In this document: positions 54,988-63,077 of the stretch, in pieces
Numbering within the stretch: the first letter of the stretch is position 1
Layout: every line of letters begins with the position of its first letter
DNA from: Aureimonas sp. OT7
GTDB lineage: Bacteria; Pseudomonadota; Alphaproteobacteria; Rhizobiales; Rhizobiaceae
Direction: 5' to 3'
Assembly: GCF_014844055.1 (NCBI RefSeq)
Contig: NZ_CP062167.1
Span: 2,433,501 to 2,497,500, forward strand
DNA: 64,000 nt
The notes under the pieces: generated by a model
Database searches by the model: none
Told to the model about the DNA's origin: nothing
The model's input: the letters and a program-made list of their open reading frames with translations, nothing else
Translations under genes and position numbers: made by a program

Positions 54988-55364
54988 CTTTTGTCCCCTC
55001 AGATGTGACGCCTGCAGATACCGGCCAACTGGAACGCGGCCATCCCTCTTCGGAAATTGTTACCAACAAATTAACACGCAAGGCAAGCCAGTAATGACAA
55101 ACGCGTGTTTCCGGGTTGATCGCGGGTAAATTTTCGCGCAAGGAAGCAAGATGAATGTATAAAGGATAAAGTGCAGTACACTGCCGTACAGAAAGCTTTA
55201 TCTTTTCTGATATCATTCACAGGAAAACTGCGCCGGTCGATGCCTTTGCGGGGCGTGTGGCGTGGGACGGTTTATGACGGATTCAAGCCACAATTTGTAT
55301 CTGACCCCAAAATCATGCCATTGTGGGTTTGCCGCACGTTCGCGGTCGTTACCGAAAGACACTC
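54988..55364 (+). other. 377-base intergenic region, AT-rich; promoter and 5' leader of the cold-shock gene
   Basis: No protein-coding frame is convincing. It is notably AT-rich compared with the rest of the window and holds the start region of rlpA (leftward) and the leader of cspA (rightward). A compound inverted repeat lies at 55165-55202. A long structured 5' leader is typical of cspA-type mRNAs. Confidence 0.5.
55165..55202 (+). promoter_or_regulatory. Nested inverted repeats in the cold-shock leader region
   Basis: Outer arms GATAAAG (55165-55171) and CTTTATC (55196-55202) are perfectly complementary. Between them sits a second perfect hairpin, GCAGT/ACTGC (55173-55177, 55180-55184, 2-base loop). 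A TTTT tract follows at 55203-55206. It may be an RNA structure, a terminator or a protein-binding site. Confidence 0.4.
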
Positions 55365-55574
55365 ATGGCTACTGGCACTGTTAAATTCTTCAACGCCGAC
55401 AAAGGGTTCGGCTTCATCACTCCGGACAATGGGGGTCCGGACACCTTCGTTCACATTTCGGCGGTACAGAATTCGGGGATCAACGCCCTGAACGACGGCC
55501 AGAAGGTTTCCTACGACACCGAGCCGGATCGTCGCGGCAAGGGCGACAAGGCCGTAAACCTTAAGCTCCTTTAG
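55365..55574 (+). CDS. cspA: Cold-shock protein, CspA family
   Basis: 69 residues. It begins [20 protein letters not shown], with RNA-binding motifs KGFGFI (RNP1) and FVHIS (RNP2). A single-stranded nucleic-acid chaperone. ATG 55365. The protein is one of several CspA paralogues usual in the order; the leader region suggests post-transcriptional control. Confidence 0.95.
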   Translation: MATGTVKFFNADKGFGFITPDNGGPDTFVHISAVQNSGINALNDGQKVSYDTEPDRRGKGDKAVNLKLL

Positions 55575-55964
55575 TTTCACGTTCGGTGGCGGTGTCCAGG
55601 GCATCGCCACCGATCCATTTGCGCCGGCATCGACACGGCGATCGATACTTTTTCGCAAATCAGTTCGTCTGCATTGCGCAAAGGCCAAAGGCCGATTCGC
55701 TGCGTCATCCGGCTTTGGCGGATTAGGCAACCAGGCTAAGGCAGCGACTGCAAGAAGCCCGCTCGACGCAGGCGCCTGACCGGTACGCCGACGCCCATGA
55801 TGAGGTGACCCGCCCGCCCGGGTAGCAGGCTCGACGACGCAGCACCCTCGACGACTAAGGGCGGGACATCAGAAAGCCTCCTCTCGGTGCGCCCGTACGA
55901 TTTCATGAGTGCGGCTTGCAGCATCTGTGCAAGTATCAGGCTCCACTTGCGAAAGGATCGACCG
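55575..55964. other. 390-base intergenic region after cspA
   Basis: Contains a hairpin just after cspA (CGGTGGCG at 55584-55591 with CGCCACCG at 55605-55612, 13-base loop, no T-run), a plausible 3' end or stabiliser. I see no convincing coding frame in the remainder; a long minus-strand open frame here is antisense to the small lysine-rich gene and has no recognisable domain. Confidence 0.45.
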
Positions 55965-56090
55965 ATGGGCGAGAAATCACGCGGCTCCAAAGAGGCCCGC
56001 AAGCCGAAGAAGGTGAAGGAAAAGGTCATAGCGGCGGCGCCGAGCCTCAAGGGCGGCACCTCCAGCACCCAACCCGCCAAGAAAAAATAA
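55965..56090 (+). CDS. Small lysine-rich conserved protein, function unknown
   Basis: 41 residues from ATG 55965, with GAAAGGA upstream. Composition is dominated by Lys, Ser and Ala (MGEKSRGSKEARKPKKVKEK at the start, ending PAKKK), predicted unstructured and strongly basic. Small proteins beginning MGEKS(K/R)GSKEA(K/R)KPKK are familiar from rhizobial genomes, but their role is unknown; nucleic-acid association is a guess from charge. A longer in-frame start at 55887 lacks a ribosome site. Confidence 0.65.
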   Translation: MGEKSRGSKEARKPKKVKEKVIAAAPSLKGGTSSTQPAKKK

Positions 56091-56294
56091 ACGCGGCGTC
56101 GGTGCCCGCTGCCGAACCAGGACGGGGGCGCACAAGCCCTCGCCCTGACGAGAACCGCTCCTGCCTTCCCGGCATCCACAAGCCCTTCCGCAACAATCAA
56201 CGCCGACAGGACGCCGACGCAAGAATCTTGTTGCGCAGGTTGAGATGCGGGCGTACCGCCTGCGGCGGAACGCCGCGCAAGGGGGATATGCACT

Positions 56295-57410
56295 GTGCTG
56301 ACAAAAGGATCACAAGGCCTTGGCCAGGCTGTTCAGGTGCGACGTTGGCCAAGTGAGATACCACTATTCGTTATGGTTCTCGTCTTCTCGCTCGCCATCT
56401 GGGCCCTGCTCCTGGCCGGAAGCTTCGGGCTGATCCTGCTCTATGTGATCCTGATCGCGCTCGTCCTGTTCGTCTTGCAACTCGTCTATGTCGTGCATCT
56501 GCGCGGCAATGCAATTCTGGTTGGGCCGGACCAGTTCACCGACATCCACAGCCGCGTGGTCGATCTGTCGGAGAAGGCAGGATTGCGCAAGGTGCCGCGC
56601 ACCTATCTCCTGCAGTCGGACGGCATGTTGAATGCCATGGCGACCAAGCTGTTCCGTGGCCAGTACGTCGTTCTCTACACCGATCTTCTGGACGCCTGCG
56701 GCTCGGACACGGTGGCCCGCGACATGATCATTGGCCATGAGATCGGTCATCTGCGCTCCGGTCACCTGAACTGGTTCATTCTAACGGCCCCGGGTCGCTT
56801 CATGCCGTTTCTCGGTACCGCCTATTCGCGCGCGTGCGAATACACCTGCGACCGCTGGGGAGCGGCTCTGTGCGGCGATGAAGCCGGTGCGCGTCGTGGC
56901 CTTCTTGTGCTTGCCGGCGGGCGTGCCCTGGCGCCGAACATCAATGTCGACGCCTATATCCGACAGCAGAACGACCTCGATACCGGCTGGATGACCATCG
57001 CACGCTGGTTGTCGAACTATCCGCCGCTGTCGGCTCGCGTCGATGCGCTGACCGCTCCGCTTGGAACCATTCACCGTTCCGCCCGGGGGCCGCTCCGCGC
57101 TGTAGCGATCATGCTGACCATCGTGGCGCTGGCTATCGCCGTGCCCTATGGCATCATTCAGGCGCTTCCCCATCTTCCGGCCCTCACCCACCTTACTGTA
57201 GGAGGTGATCCAGCCCCTGATGCATCGCAGGCAGGGGCTGAGACGGAGGATCTCGACGGGCTGATGGCCACCTGCCGCGAAGGCGATATGCAGGCTTGCG
57301 ACGACCTCTATTACGCTGCACCGGTGGACAGCGAAGAGGAAGAGTTCGGCAATAGTTGCGGCGGCCGTGTGCCGAACAACACGGAGCTCTGCGCGAACAT
57401 GAACTTCTAG
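56295..57410 (+). CDS. M48-family zinc metalloprotease, membrane-anchored
   Basis: 371 residues from GTG 56295 (GGGGG upstream). Two hydrophobic segments (about 24-65) anchor the N-terminus. The HExxH zinc motif is IIGHEIGHLRSGH (about residues 145-157), and the third ligand probably lies in SRACEYTCDRWG. A further membrane segment occurs near 275-295, followed by an acidic C-terminal tail with Cys pairs. This resembles HtpX-like or Oma1-like M48 proteases but differs in the tail. A quality-control role at the membrane is plausible; the proximity to the cold-shock gene is suggestive only. Confidence 0.83.
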   Translation: MLTKGSQGLGQAVQVRRWPSEIPLFVMVLVFSLAIWALLLAGSFGLILLYVILIALVLFVLQLVYVVHLRGNAILVGPDQFTDIHSRVVDLSEKAGLRKVPRTYLLQSDGMLNAMATKLFRGQYVVLYTDLLDACGSDTVARDMIIGHEIGHLRSGHLNWFILTAPGRFMPFLGTAYSRACEYTCDRWGAALCGDEAGARRGLLVLAGGRALAPNINVDAYIRQQNDLDTGWMTIARWLSNYPPLSARVDALTAPLGTIHRSARGPLRAVAIMLTIVALAIAVPYGIIQALPHLPALTHLTVGGDPAPDASQAGAETEDLDGLMATCREGDMQACDDLYYAAPVDSEEEEFGNSCGGRVPNNTELCANMNF

Positions 57411-57801
57411 TCCATCTCGGCCCGGACTGGGGGAATCCCCGCGGGCACGAGCACAACCGCTTCGGCCGAATTCGCTGACGCATGAGGGACCCGCATTCTG
57501 GCGAAGACCCCTGCCCCGCACCCGCTCCACGACCTGAGGCACAGCCACGCTAGGCAGATGCCGGCCGCTGGCGTTCATCCGAAGGGCGCCGGGAAAGGCC
57601 TGGACGCCCGACGATCGCCATCAATCCGGACATCTGTAGCCACGTCATGTCGGGAATGGGCACCGACGCTGCGGAACAAGTTGACGCCGCGATCCGCAAG
57701 GCGGTAAAGACGGCCTCGTAAAATCATTGGGTAGCAAAGTTGTAGCAACGGCGAGAAATAGGTCGGCGTAAAGACTAAAAAGCTCAATGATTTCAAGCGC
57801 T
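57411..57801. other. 391-base gap before tRNA-Ser
   Basis: No intact gene. A short open stretch ending at a TAA near 57721 encodes about 24 residues (from MSGMGTDAAEQ), too short and unrecognised to call. The region directly upstream of the tRNA is AT-rich and probably holds its promoter. Confidence 0.4.
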
Positions 57802-57891
57802 GGAAGGGTGGCCGAGTGGTTTAAGGCAGCGGTCTTGAAAACCGCCGTGCGGGAGACCGTACCGTGGGTTCGAATCCCACCCCTTCCGCCA
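57802..57891 (+). tRNA. tRNA-Ser (anticodon UGA)
   Basis: The acceptor stem GGAAGGG (57802-57808) pairs with CCCTTCC (57881-57887), followed by discriminator G and an encoded CCA (57889-57891). The anticodon stem GCGGT/ACCGC encloses loop CTTGAAA with TGA at 57836-57838. A long variable arm (GTGCGGGAGACCGTAC region) and T loop GTTCGAATC confirm a class II serine tRNA. A typical integration site; the DNA to its right looks accessory. Confidence 0.97.
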
Positions 57892-58103
57892 GACACCGCC
57901 GATTGCGCGATATTGCCGCCGATAACCGCCAGTCATCGCATACCCACCAATCGGCATGTAGAACCGCCTATTCTAGGCTACGACCCGATAAATCTTGGGG
58001 CAGCGAACGGCGATTTTCGACCTTATGTCGGCCATTCCTGCATTTATGGCATCGCCAAAAACCTGACATTGAATCCCAACGCAAATGGGTCGCGTGTCGG
58101 CAC

Positions 58104-59075
58104 TCACAGTTCGGCGTGCATGTCACGGTACAACCTCGGCGCAATGCCGAAGCGGCGTTCGAAGGCGTTGGCGAGGCGTGCGGGCGGGAACAGGCCCACT
58201 TCCGCTGCGACCGTCTTTAACGACAGCCCACGCGAAAGGAGCATGCGCGCGGCATCGAGCCTCGCGGCTTCGACGAAGCGGGCGGGCGTCATGCCTGTCG
58301 CCGTCACGAACTTGCGATGGAAGGTACGTTCGGTGAGCCCGGCACGGGTTGCCAGCACGGGCACATCGAGTGGTGCGTCGAGGTTCGACTGTATCCAGCC
58401 GATGAGGTCGTCAAACGGGCTGTCGCCCTTAACCTGCGCTTCAAGGATCGGGCTGAATTGGGATTGGTAGCCTGGACGCCTTGCATAGAGCACGAGCCGC
58501 CTGGCGACCTCGCCGGCGATCGCTGCGTCCAAGTCACGCGAGACCATGGCCAGCGCCATGTCGATGCCGGTCGTGACCCCGGCCGACGTCCATAGCCGAC
58601 CGTCGACGACGTAAAGCGCGTCGTGATCGACCGTGACCTTCGGAAAGGTTTTTGCGAACGGCTCGCAGGAATCCCAGTGCGTCGCGATGCGGCGGCCGTC
58701 GAGCAATCCGAGCGCGGCCAGAACGAAGCCGCCGGTGCAGACGGAGCCGAACCGTTCGGCTTCGCTGGCCAGTCGCGGCAGGGAAGCCCGTAAGGCTGGG
58801 TCAGCCACCGCCTTCAACAAAGGCTCGCGCTCGGCTCCCACCACCAGAACTGTGTCGACCGTCCCGGGTACCAGTTCGGCGATTTGCAGAGTCTCCATCG
58901 CGACGCCGCTGCTGCTTTCGACCGCGCCACCCTCCGCGGATGCGATCACGATCTTGTAGAACGCCGATTGTCCCCGCTGGCCCAAGGCCCGGTTGGCGCC
59001 GTTGAAAACCGAGGCCGGACCGGAAACGTCGAGCAGTTCAAAACCCGGATAGACGATAAGCGTGACACGGTGCAT
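58104..59075 (-). CDS. GlxA-type transcriptional regulator (DJ-1/PfpI domain plus AraC helix-turn-helix)
   Basis: 323 residues. Residues about 1-190 form a DJ-1/PfpI domain (VTLIVYPGFELLDVSGP at the start; nucleophile-elbow-like GSVCTGGFVLAALGLLDGRRIATHW). Residues about 215-320 form an AraC-type DNA-binding domain with two helix-turn-helix units (LATRAGLTERTFHRKFV and TVAAEVGLFPPARLANAFERRFG). Such regulators usually sense small metabolites. It diverges, across 136 bases, from a second DJ-1 protein, its probable target. Confidence 0.9.
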   Translation of the reverse strand: MHRVTLIVYPGFELLDVSGPASVFNGANRALGQRGQSAFYKIVIASAEGGAVESSSGVAMETLQIAELVPGTVDTVLVVGAEREPLLKAVADPALRASLPRLASEAERFGSVCTGGFVLAALGLLDGRRIATHWDSCEPFAKTFPKVTVDHDALYVVDGRLWTSAGVTTGIDMALAMVSRDLDAAIAGEVARRLVLYARRPGYQSQFSPILEAQVKGDSPFDDLIGWIQSNLDAPLDVPVLATRAGLTERTFHRKFVTATGMTPARFVEAARLDAARMLLSRGLSLKTVAAEVGLFPPARLANAFERRFGIAPRLYRDMHAEL

Positions 59076-59211
59076 TGGCAGAAATTAGCATCTTTTTGTC
59101 ATTTCTGCCACGCCTGACGAGTGCTAGGTTCCGGGCACCCAATGGGCGCGCTGTGAAGGCAAACCACCGACAAGGCGCCTCCCTCGATCTTTCCTATCGG
59201 GTGACGCGGTG

Positions 59212-60363
59212 ATGTCGAAAGCTTGGTTGATATGGGGAGGTGCCACCCTCGTCGTCTTTTCGCTGGTCGGATTTGGCGGCTGGGTGTTTAGCCTGCCCTC
59301 CGCGACGGCGGCCGCCGAAGCGCCAGGGGTGCCGCAGGAGGAGATGGACGCCGTGCTGGCATCATTGCAGCCGCCGAAGCGGGAACGGCCTTTGATCGCC
59401 ATCATCGGTATCAACGACGCCACCGAGACGACCGATTACCTGATGCCAGCCGGGATCTTGCGACGGGCCGACATCGCCGACGTGATGATGCTGGCGACCG
59501 GACCGGGGCCGGTGCAGCTCTATCCGGCGCTCAAGATCGAGCCGGATGCGACGATCGCGGCGTTCGACGCCGCGCACCCGCAGGGCGCCGACTACGTGAT
59601 CGTGCCGGCCATGGAACCTCATGACGATCCGGCCGCGCTGGCATGGATCAGGAGCCAGGCCGAAAAGGGCGCGACCATCGTCAGCGTGTGCGTCGGAGCC
59701 ACGGTGGTCGGCGCGGCCGGTCTGCTGGACGGCAGGCGAGCGACGACACACTGGTATTTCCTCAGGCAACTGCGCGCCGAAACTCCGACGGTTCGGTACG
59801 TCGCCGACCGACGGATGGTGATCGACGGTACAATCGCGACGACAACCGGCATCACCCTTTCCATGCCCATGATGCTGACGCTGATCGAGGCAATTGCCGG
59901 GCAGGCCAAGGCGGAAGCGGTCGCTCATGATCTGGGGGTGGACACTTGGGATATGCGCCATGCGAGCGCCGCGTTCATGCTGACGCGCCCATTCGCGACG
60001 ACGGTGCTTACCAATCGGATATCCTTCTGGAACCGGGAGGAACTCGGCGTAAGGCTGGAGCCGGGTATGGACGAGGTGTCACTCGCGCCGGTCGCCGATG
60101 CGTGGTCGCGAACCTACCGTTCGAACGCGACGAGCTATGCTGGTTCTCCGGCCGCGGTGGTGACCAAGTACGGCGTCCGCGTCACGCCCGACCGGGTGGG
60201 CACTGACTGGCCGGAAGGTCGGGATGTGTTGACCTTTTCCGACCGCATGCCGGCCGATGCGCTCCACCTCGTGCTCGACGCGATCACCGCACGCTACGGA
60301 GCGCGCACAGCCGATGTGGTTGCCATGCAGCGCGAGTATCCGCGGCCGACCACCGATCAATGA
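59212..60363 (+). CDS. Membrane-anchored DJ-1/PfpI-family protein with C-terminal extension
   Basis: 383 residues. One N-terminal membrane segment or uncleaved signal (about 5-30) puts the rest in the periplasm. The DJ-1/PfpI core (about 58-245) has IIGINDATETTDYLMPAGI, VSVCVGATVVGAAGLLDGRRATTHW (Cys elbow) and TTGITLSMPMML, related to the neighbouring GlxA regulator. An additional domain (about 250-383) has no assignment I can make. Start ATG 59212; GTG 59209 is adjacent. Function unknown; family members include isonitrile hydratases and glyoxalases. Confidence 0.75.
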   Translation: MSKAWLIWGGATLVVFSLVGFGGWVFSLPSATAAAEAPGVPQEEMDAVLASLQPPKRERPLIAIIGINDATETTDYLMPAGILRRADIADVMMLATGPGPVQLYPALKIEPDATIAAFDAAHPQGADYVIVPAMEPHDDPAALAWIRSQAEKGATIVSVCVGATVVGAAGLLDGRRATTHWYFLRQLRAETPTVRYVADRRMVIDGTIATTTGITLSMPMMLTLIEAIAGQAKAEAVAHDLGVDTWDMRHASAAFMLTRPFATTVLTNRISFWNREELGVRLEPGMDEVSLAPVADAWSRTYRSNATSYAGSPAAVVTKYGVRVTPDRVGTDWPEGRDVLTFSDRMPADALHLVLDAITARYGARTADVVAMQREYPRPTTDQ

Positions 60364-60391
60364 CGGAGTCGGCACTGCGCCCAGACTTTTT

Positions 60392-60409
60392 CCGACGTCT
60401 TGTCGGTTT
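60392..60409 (+). terminator. Weak hairpin terminator after the DJ-1 gene
   Basis: CCGAC (60392-60396) and GTCGG (60402-60406) form a 5-base-pair stem with a 5-base loop, followed by TTT. It lies 29 bases after the stop codon. The stem is short, so termination would be inefficient. Confidence 0.35.
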
Positions 60410-60570
60410 CTAGCGCCTCCGCTCGTTTTCACGGCATCTGAGGGCGGTTGACCGCCCGTAAGATGTACAAACGGAAAAGGAAGCGGGACGATTGCCTGAT
60501 ACCGTGCTCCGATCTCGCCGCACAGCACGATCGGAGAAACCCGAAAAATCCAAATCACAGGGAGAGTTCC

Positions 60571-61014
60571 ATGCCCAGTACGATCCGCCTGCACCGCGTC
60601 ATCGCGACGAAGCCTGACAAGCTGTATCGTGCATTCCTCGAACCGGACGCGGTGGCGAGCTGGCTTCCACCATACGGGTTTGTCTGCACCGTCCGGGAGC
60701 TGGATGCAAAGGTCGGCGGCAGGCACAAGATGTCGTTTCGGAACTTCACGACTGGCCACAGTCACTCTTTCGGCGGCACCTATCTGGAGCTCGTTGCGGG
60801 CGAACGCCTCATCTATACCGACAGCTTTGACGATCCCAACTTGCCGGGTGAGATGAAGGTCACTGTGACGTTGAAGGCCGTGTCAGCGGGCACGGAGGTC
60901 AACATCCAGCAGGAGGGTGTGCCGGACGTGATTCCCGCCGACGCCTGCTATCTCGGCTGGCAGGACTCGCTCGACAAGCTCACAAAGCTCGTCGTGCCGG
61001 AGATCAATCAGTAA
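60571..61014 (+). CDS. SRPBCC (AHSA1/START-like) domain protein
   Basis: 147 residues from ATG 60571 (GGGAGAG upstream). IRLHRVIATKPDKLYRAFLEPDAVASWLPP (family pattern) opens the domain; GGTYLELVAGERLIYTDSF and CYLGWQDSLDKLTKLV complete it. This matches the activator-of-Hsp90-like branch of SRPBCC ligand-binding folds. No specific ligand can be inferred. Isolated gene in the accessory segment. Confidence 0.83.
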   Translation: MPSTIRLHRVIATKPDKLYRAFLEPDAVASWLPPYGFVCTVRELDAKVGGRHKMSFRNFTTGHSHSFGGTYLELVAGERLIYTDSFDDPNLPGEMKVTVTLKAVSAGTEVNIQQEGVPDVIPADACYLGWQDSLDKLTKLVVPEINQ

Positions 61015-61069
61015 TGCGGACCGGGTCGGTGAACTGTCGGTAGCGTTAGATCACGGCTGATACGATGGC

Positions 61070-61270
61070 ATGAAGCTGGCGTCGCGCTCGGGAAGCCCTC
61101 GCACCGACCCGGTTGCTAACTTCAATGTCGACGACATGGCCACCACGGGCGATCGCGCGATCAATCGCTGAGGCTTCGACTTCAAAAGTGGGTCAGCTCG
61201 CGGCCTCAACCGGATGTACGTCCGAGACGGTCTGATCATCGAGGTGACGGGTGACCCACAAGTCCCTCGC
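61070..61270 (+). pseudogene. Decayed SnoaL/NTF2-like gene fragment
   Basis: One frame reads DDMATTGDRAINR, an in-frame TGA at 61169, then GFDFKSGSARGLNRMYVRDGLIIEV. The pattern around RDGLIIEV resembles the end of SnoaL/NTF2-like domains (usually RDGKIVE). The N-terminal half is missing and a stop, probably from a TGG tryptophan codon, interrupts it. It is most simply a gene remnant. Confidence 0.4.
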
Positions 61271-61344
61271 GGGTCGGCACCGCCACCGGCCTCACCGAAA
61301 GCAGTCGTGTTCGCTTTCAGAGCCGAGACGGATAAGTTTGTGGG

Positions 61345-62226
61345 ATGGAAGCACGGGCAATCATAGGCGCGGACGGCAAAATCGACTTATCCGGGATCGC
61401 GACCGCTGTTCCGTGGCGGAGTCTTACCAAGACAGTTCTTTCCGTTGCGCTACTACGCTTGTCGGAGGGTAACAGGATTGACCTGGACCAAACAGTCTCA
61501 GGCAGACCATTCACGCCGGCTCAGCTCCTTCGTCACGAGGCTGGGTTGCCGGATTACGGTATGCTGGCTGCCTATCACGCCGACGTTGCGGCGGGCCGAT
61601 CGCCATGGCCGATCGATAAGCTCATGGCAGCGGTCGACGCGGATCGGCTGCGCTACGAGCCAGGACATGGCTGGGCATATTCCAACATCGGCTACTGGTG
61701 GGTTGGCCGTTTGATAGAACAGGCTTCGGACCGGCCGCTCGCTGAGGCTCTCACGGATCTTGTTTTCAACCCGGCAGGACTGACAACGGCTCGGCTTGCT
61801 ACAGGTCCTGCCGATCTCGCCGACGTGAGCATGGGGGAAGCAACCGACTATCACCCGGGGTGGGTCTATCATGGCCTGGCAATTGGAACCGCGATGGACG
61901 CCGCACGGCTGCTCCAACTTTTGCTCCAAGACCAATTGCTAAACGAGCGGACGCTGTCACGAATGCGACAGTCGAAAGCTCTCCCGCAGTTTCGCAACGA
62001 CCTGTACCCCGATCCGGCATACGGGATGGGGCTAATGCTCCGGGCCACGAATCCGATTGACCATCCGATAGGCCATACCGGCAGCGGTCCGGGCAGCGAG
62101 ATTGCCGTCTACGGCCAAGGAGGTGCCGCCTGCGCGGTCTGGGCGTCCACTGGAACAGGTATAGATCCCGTAGCCGAAGCGTTTCGCGCGCTAAAGGACG
62201 ACAGCGATCGTAAGATTACGACCTGA
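61345..62226 (+). CDS. Serine hydrolase, class C beta-lactamase-like; N-terminus possibly frameshifted
   Basis: 293 residues with the penicillin-binding-protein-like active site: SLTK (Ser26, Lys29), YSN (Tyr112-Asn114, in AYSNIGY) and HTG near residue 240. The fold is shorter at the front than usual. Directly upstream, another frame (61307-61363) encodes AETDKFVGWKHGQS, which looks like the missing first strand, then hits TAG at 61364. A one-base frameshift may have separated them. Activity may include esterase or peptidase functions. No recognisable signal peptide. Confidence 0.7.
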   Translation: MEARAIIGADGKIDLSGIATAVPWRSLTKTVLSVALLRLSEGNRIDLDQTVSGRPFTPAQLLRHEAGLPDYGMLAAYHADVAAGRSPWPIDKLMAAVDADRLRYEPGHGWAYSNIGYWWVGRLIEQASDRPLAEALTDLVFNPAGLTTARLATGPADLADVSMGEATDYHPGWVYHGLAIGTAMDAARLLQLLLQDQLLNERTLSRMRQSKALPQFRNDLYPDPAYGMGLMLRATNPIDHPIGHTGSGPGSEIAVYGQGGAACAVWASTGTGIDPVAEAFRALKDDSDRKITT

Positions 62227-62360
62227 AAGTCGACCGTCCCCTTCCCACTTCCCACCCATTGTGGCCCTGAACCTGATGCTCAATTCTGGAGGGCTATAGC
62301 GTCGATGTAGTTTTCCGTTTCGCCGGCTTCGCCCCGCCAAACACCGCCGTGTACAGCCCG

Positions 62361-62400
62361 AAGACATAGGTAACAGATCGCCCGTAAGACATGGGTGACA
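62361..62400. repeat. Two imperfect 15-base direct repeats, possible IS-end remnant
   Basis: AAGACATAGGTAACA (62361-62375) and AAGACATGGGTGACA (62386-62400) differ at two positions and are spaced 25 bases apart. Sequences of this kind occur at the ends of IS481-type elements, but no transposase remains here. The 221-base gap around it (62227-62447) holds no gene I recognise. Confidence 0.35.
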
Positions 62401-62447
62401 ACCTCGTGCCGAATGCGCGGCTCGGTCGTGATTGACGGGGTTTCGCT

Positions 62448-63017
62448 TCAACCTGCGATCAACTGCGCTGCAGCTTCGCCAGCGCTGTCCATATAGCTGG
62501 CGTCCTTGTGTAGAAGAACGACAGCGAAAGCCCCATCGAGCAGAAGAATGATCTGACGCGCGAGACGGCGCGCTTCGTCCGCGGAGCGCATTTCCTCCAG
62601 CACGACGCACAGCCAGTCCTCAACCCGTCTCTTATGCGCGCGGCCCGCCAGGATTGCTGGATGTCCCGGCTGGTGAATGAGTTCGACCGAGGTCCGCAGG
62701 AAGCCGCAACCCCTCCACCTGGGATGGCGCGCGGAGGCCGCCAAATTCCGGAAGATGCCTTGCACCTTGTCCGCCGTGCTGCCCTCAGTCTCGGCGAACC
62801 ACCGCTGGAACAGCGCGAGATCAGGCTGGTCCCGCGTTTCAAGATAGGCGGCAATCAGATCGTCTTTGCTGCGGAAGTGATAGTAGAGCGTCCGCTTGGT
62901 GAGCCCGGCCTTTTCGGCGACGGCATCGACACTGACGGTGCGGATGCCTTCCGCGTGGAACAGCTTGCCGGCTGCCTCGATGATGCGTTCGCGCGTCGGT
63001 CTTACAGAAGTGGCCAT
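62448..63017 (-). CDS. TetR-family transcriptional regulator
   Basis: 189 residues. The N-terminal helix-turn-helix (about 8-55) is RERIIEAAGKLFHAEGIRTVSVDAVAEKAGLTKRTLYYHFRSKDDL in the family pattern. The C-terminal ligand domain carries RWRGCGFLRTSVEL. It diverges from an alpha/beta hydrolase across 60 bases with a palindromic operator candidate, so it probably represses that gene. Confidence 0.9.
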   Translation of the reverse strand: MATSVRPTRERIIEAAGKLFHAEGIRTVSVDAVAEKAGLTKRTLYYHFRSKDDLIAAYLETRDQPDLALFQRWFAETEGSTADKVQGIFRNLAASARHPRWRGCGFLRTSVELIHQPGHPAILAGRAHKRRVEDWLCVVLEEMRSADEARRLARQIILLLDGAFAVVLLHKDASYMDSAGEAAAQLIAG

Positions 63018-63025
63018 GTCCGAAT

Positions 63026-63047
63026 GTATACCGACTAGTGAATATAC
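63026..63047. promoter_or_regulatory. 22-base imperfect palindrome, candidate TetR operator
   Basis: The arms GTATA and TATAC at the ends and a central ACTAGT are self-complementary; 16 of 22 positions match the reverse complement. It sits between the two divergent start codons, where a TetR operator is expected. Confidence 0.55.
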
Positions 63048-63077
63048 TCAATCAGCGGGCGCGCTTATCGTATCGGC

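Noticed and set aside
55736..56293. 185-residue minus-strand open frame
   Set aside because: Antisense to the small lysine-rich gene, no ribosome site or domain; cannot be excluded but not supported.
57787..58470. 227-residue plus-strand open frame
   Set aside because: Runs through the tRNA-Ser gene and antisense to the GlxA-like regulator.
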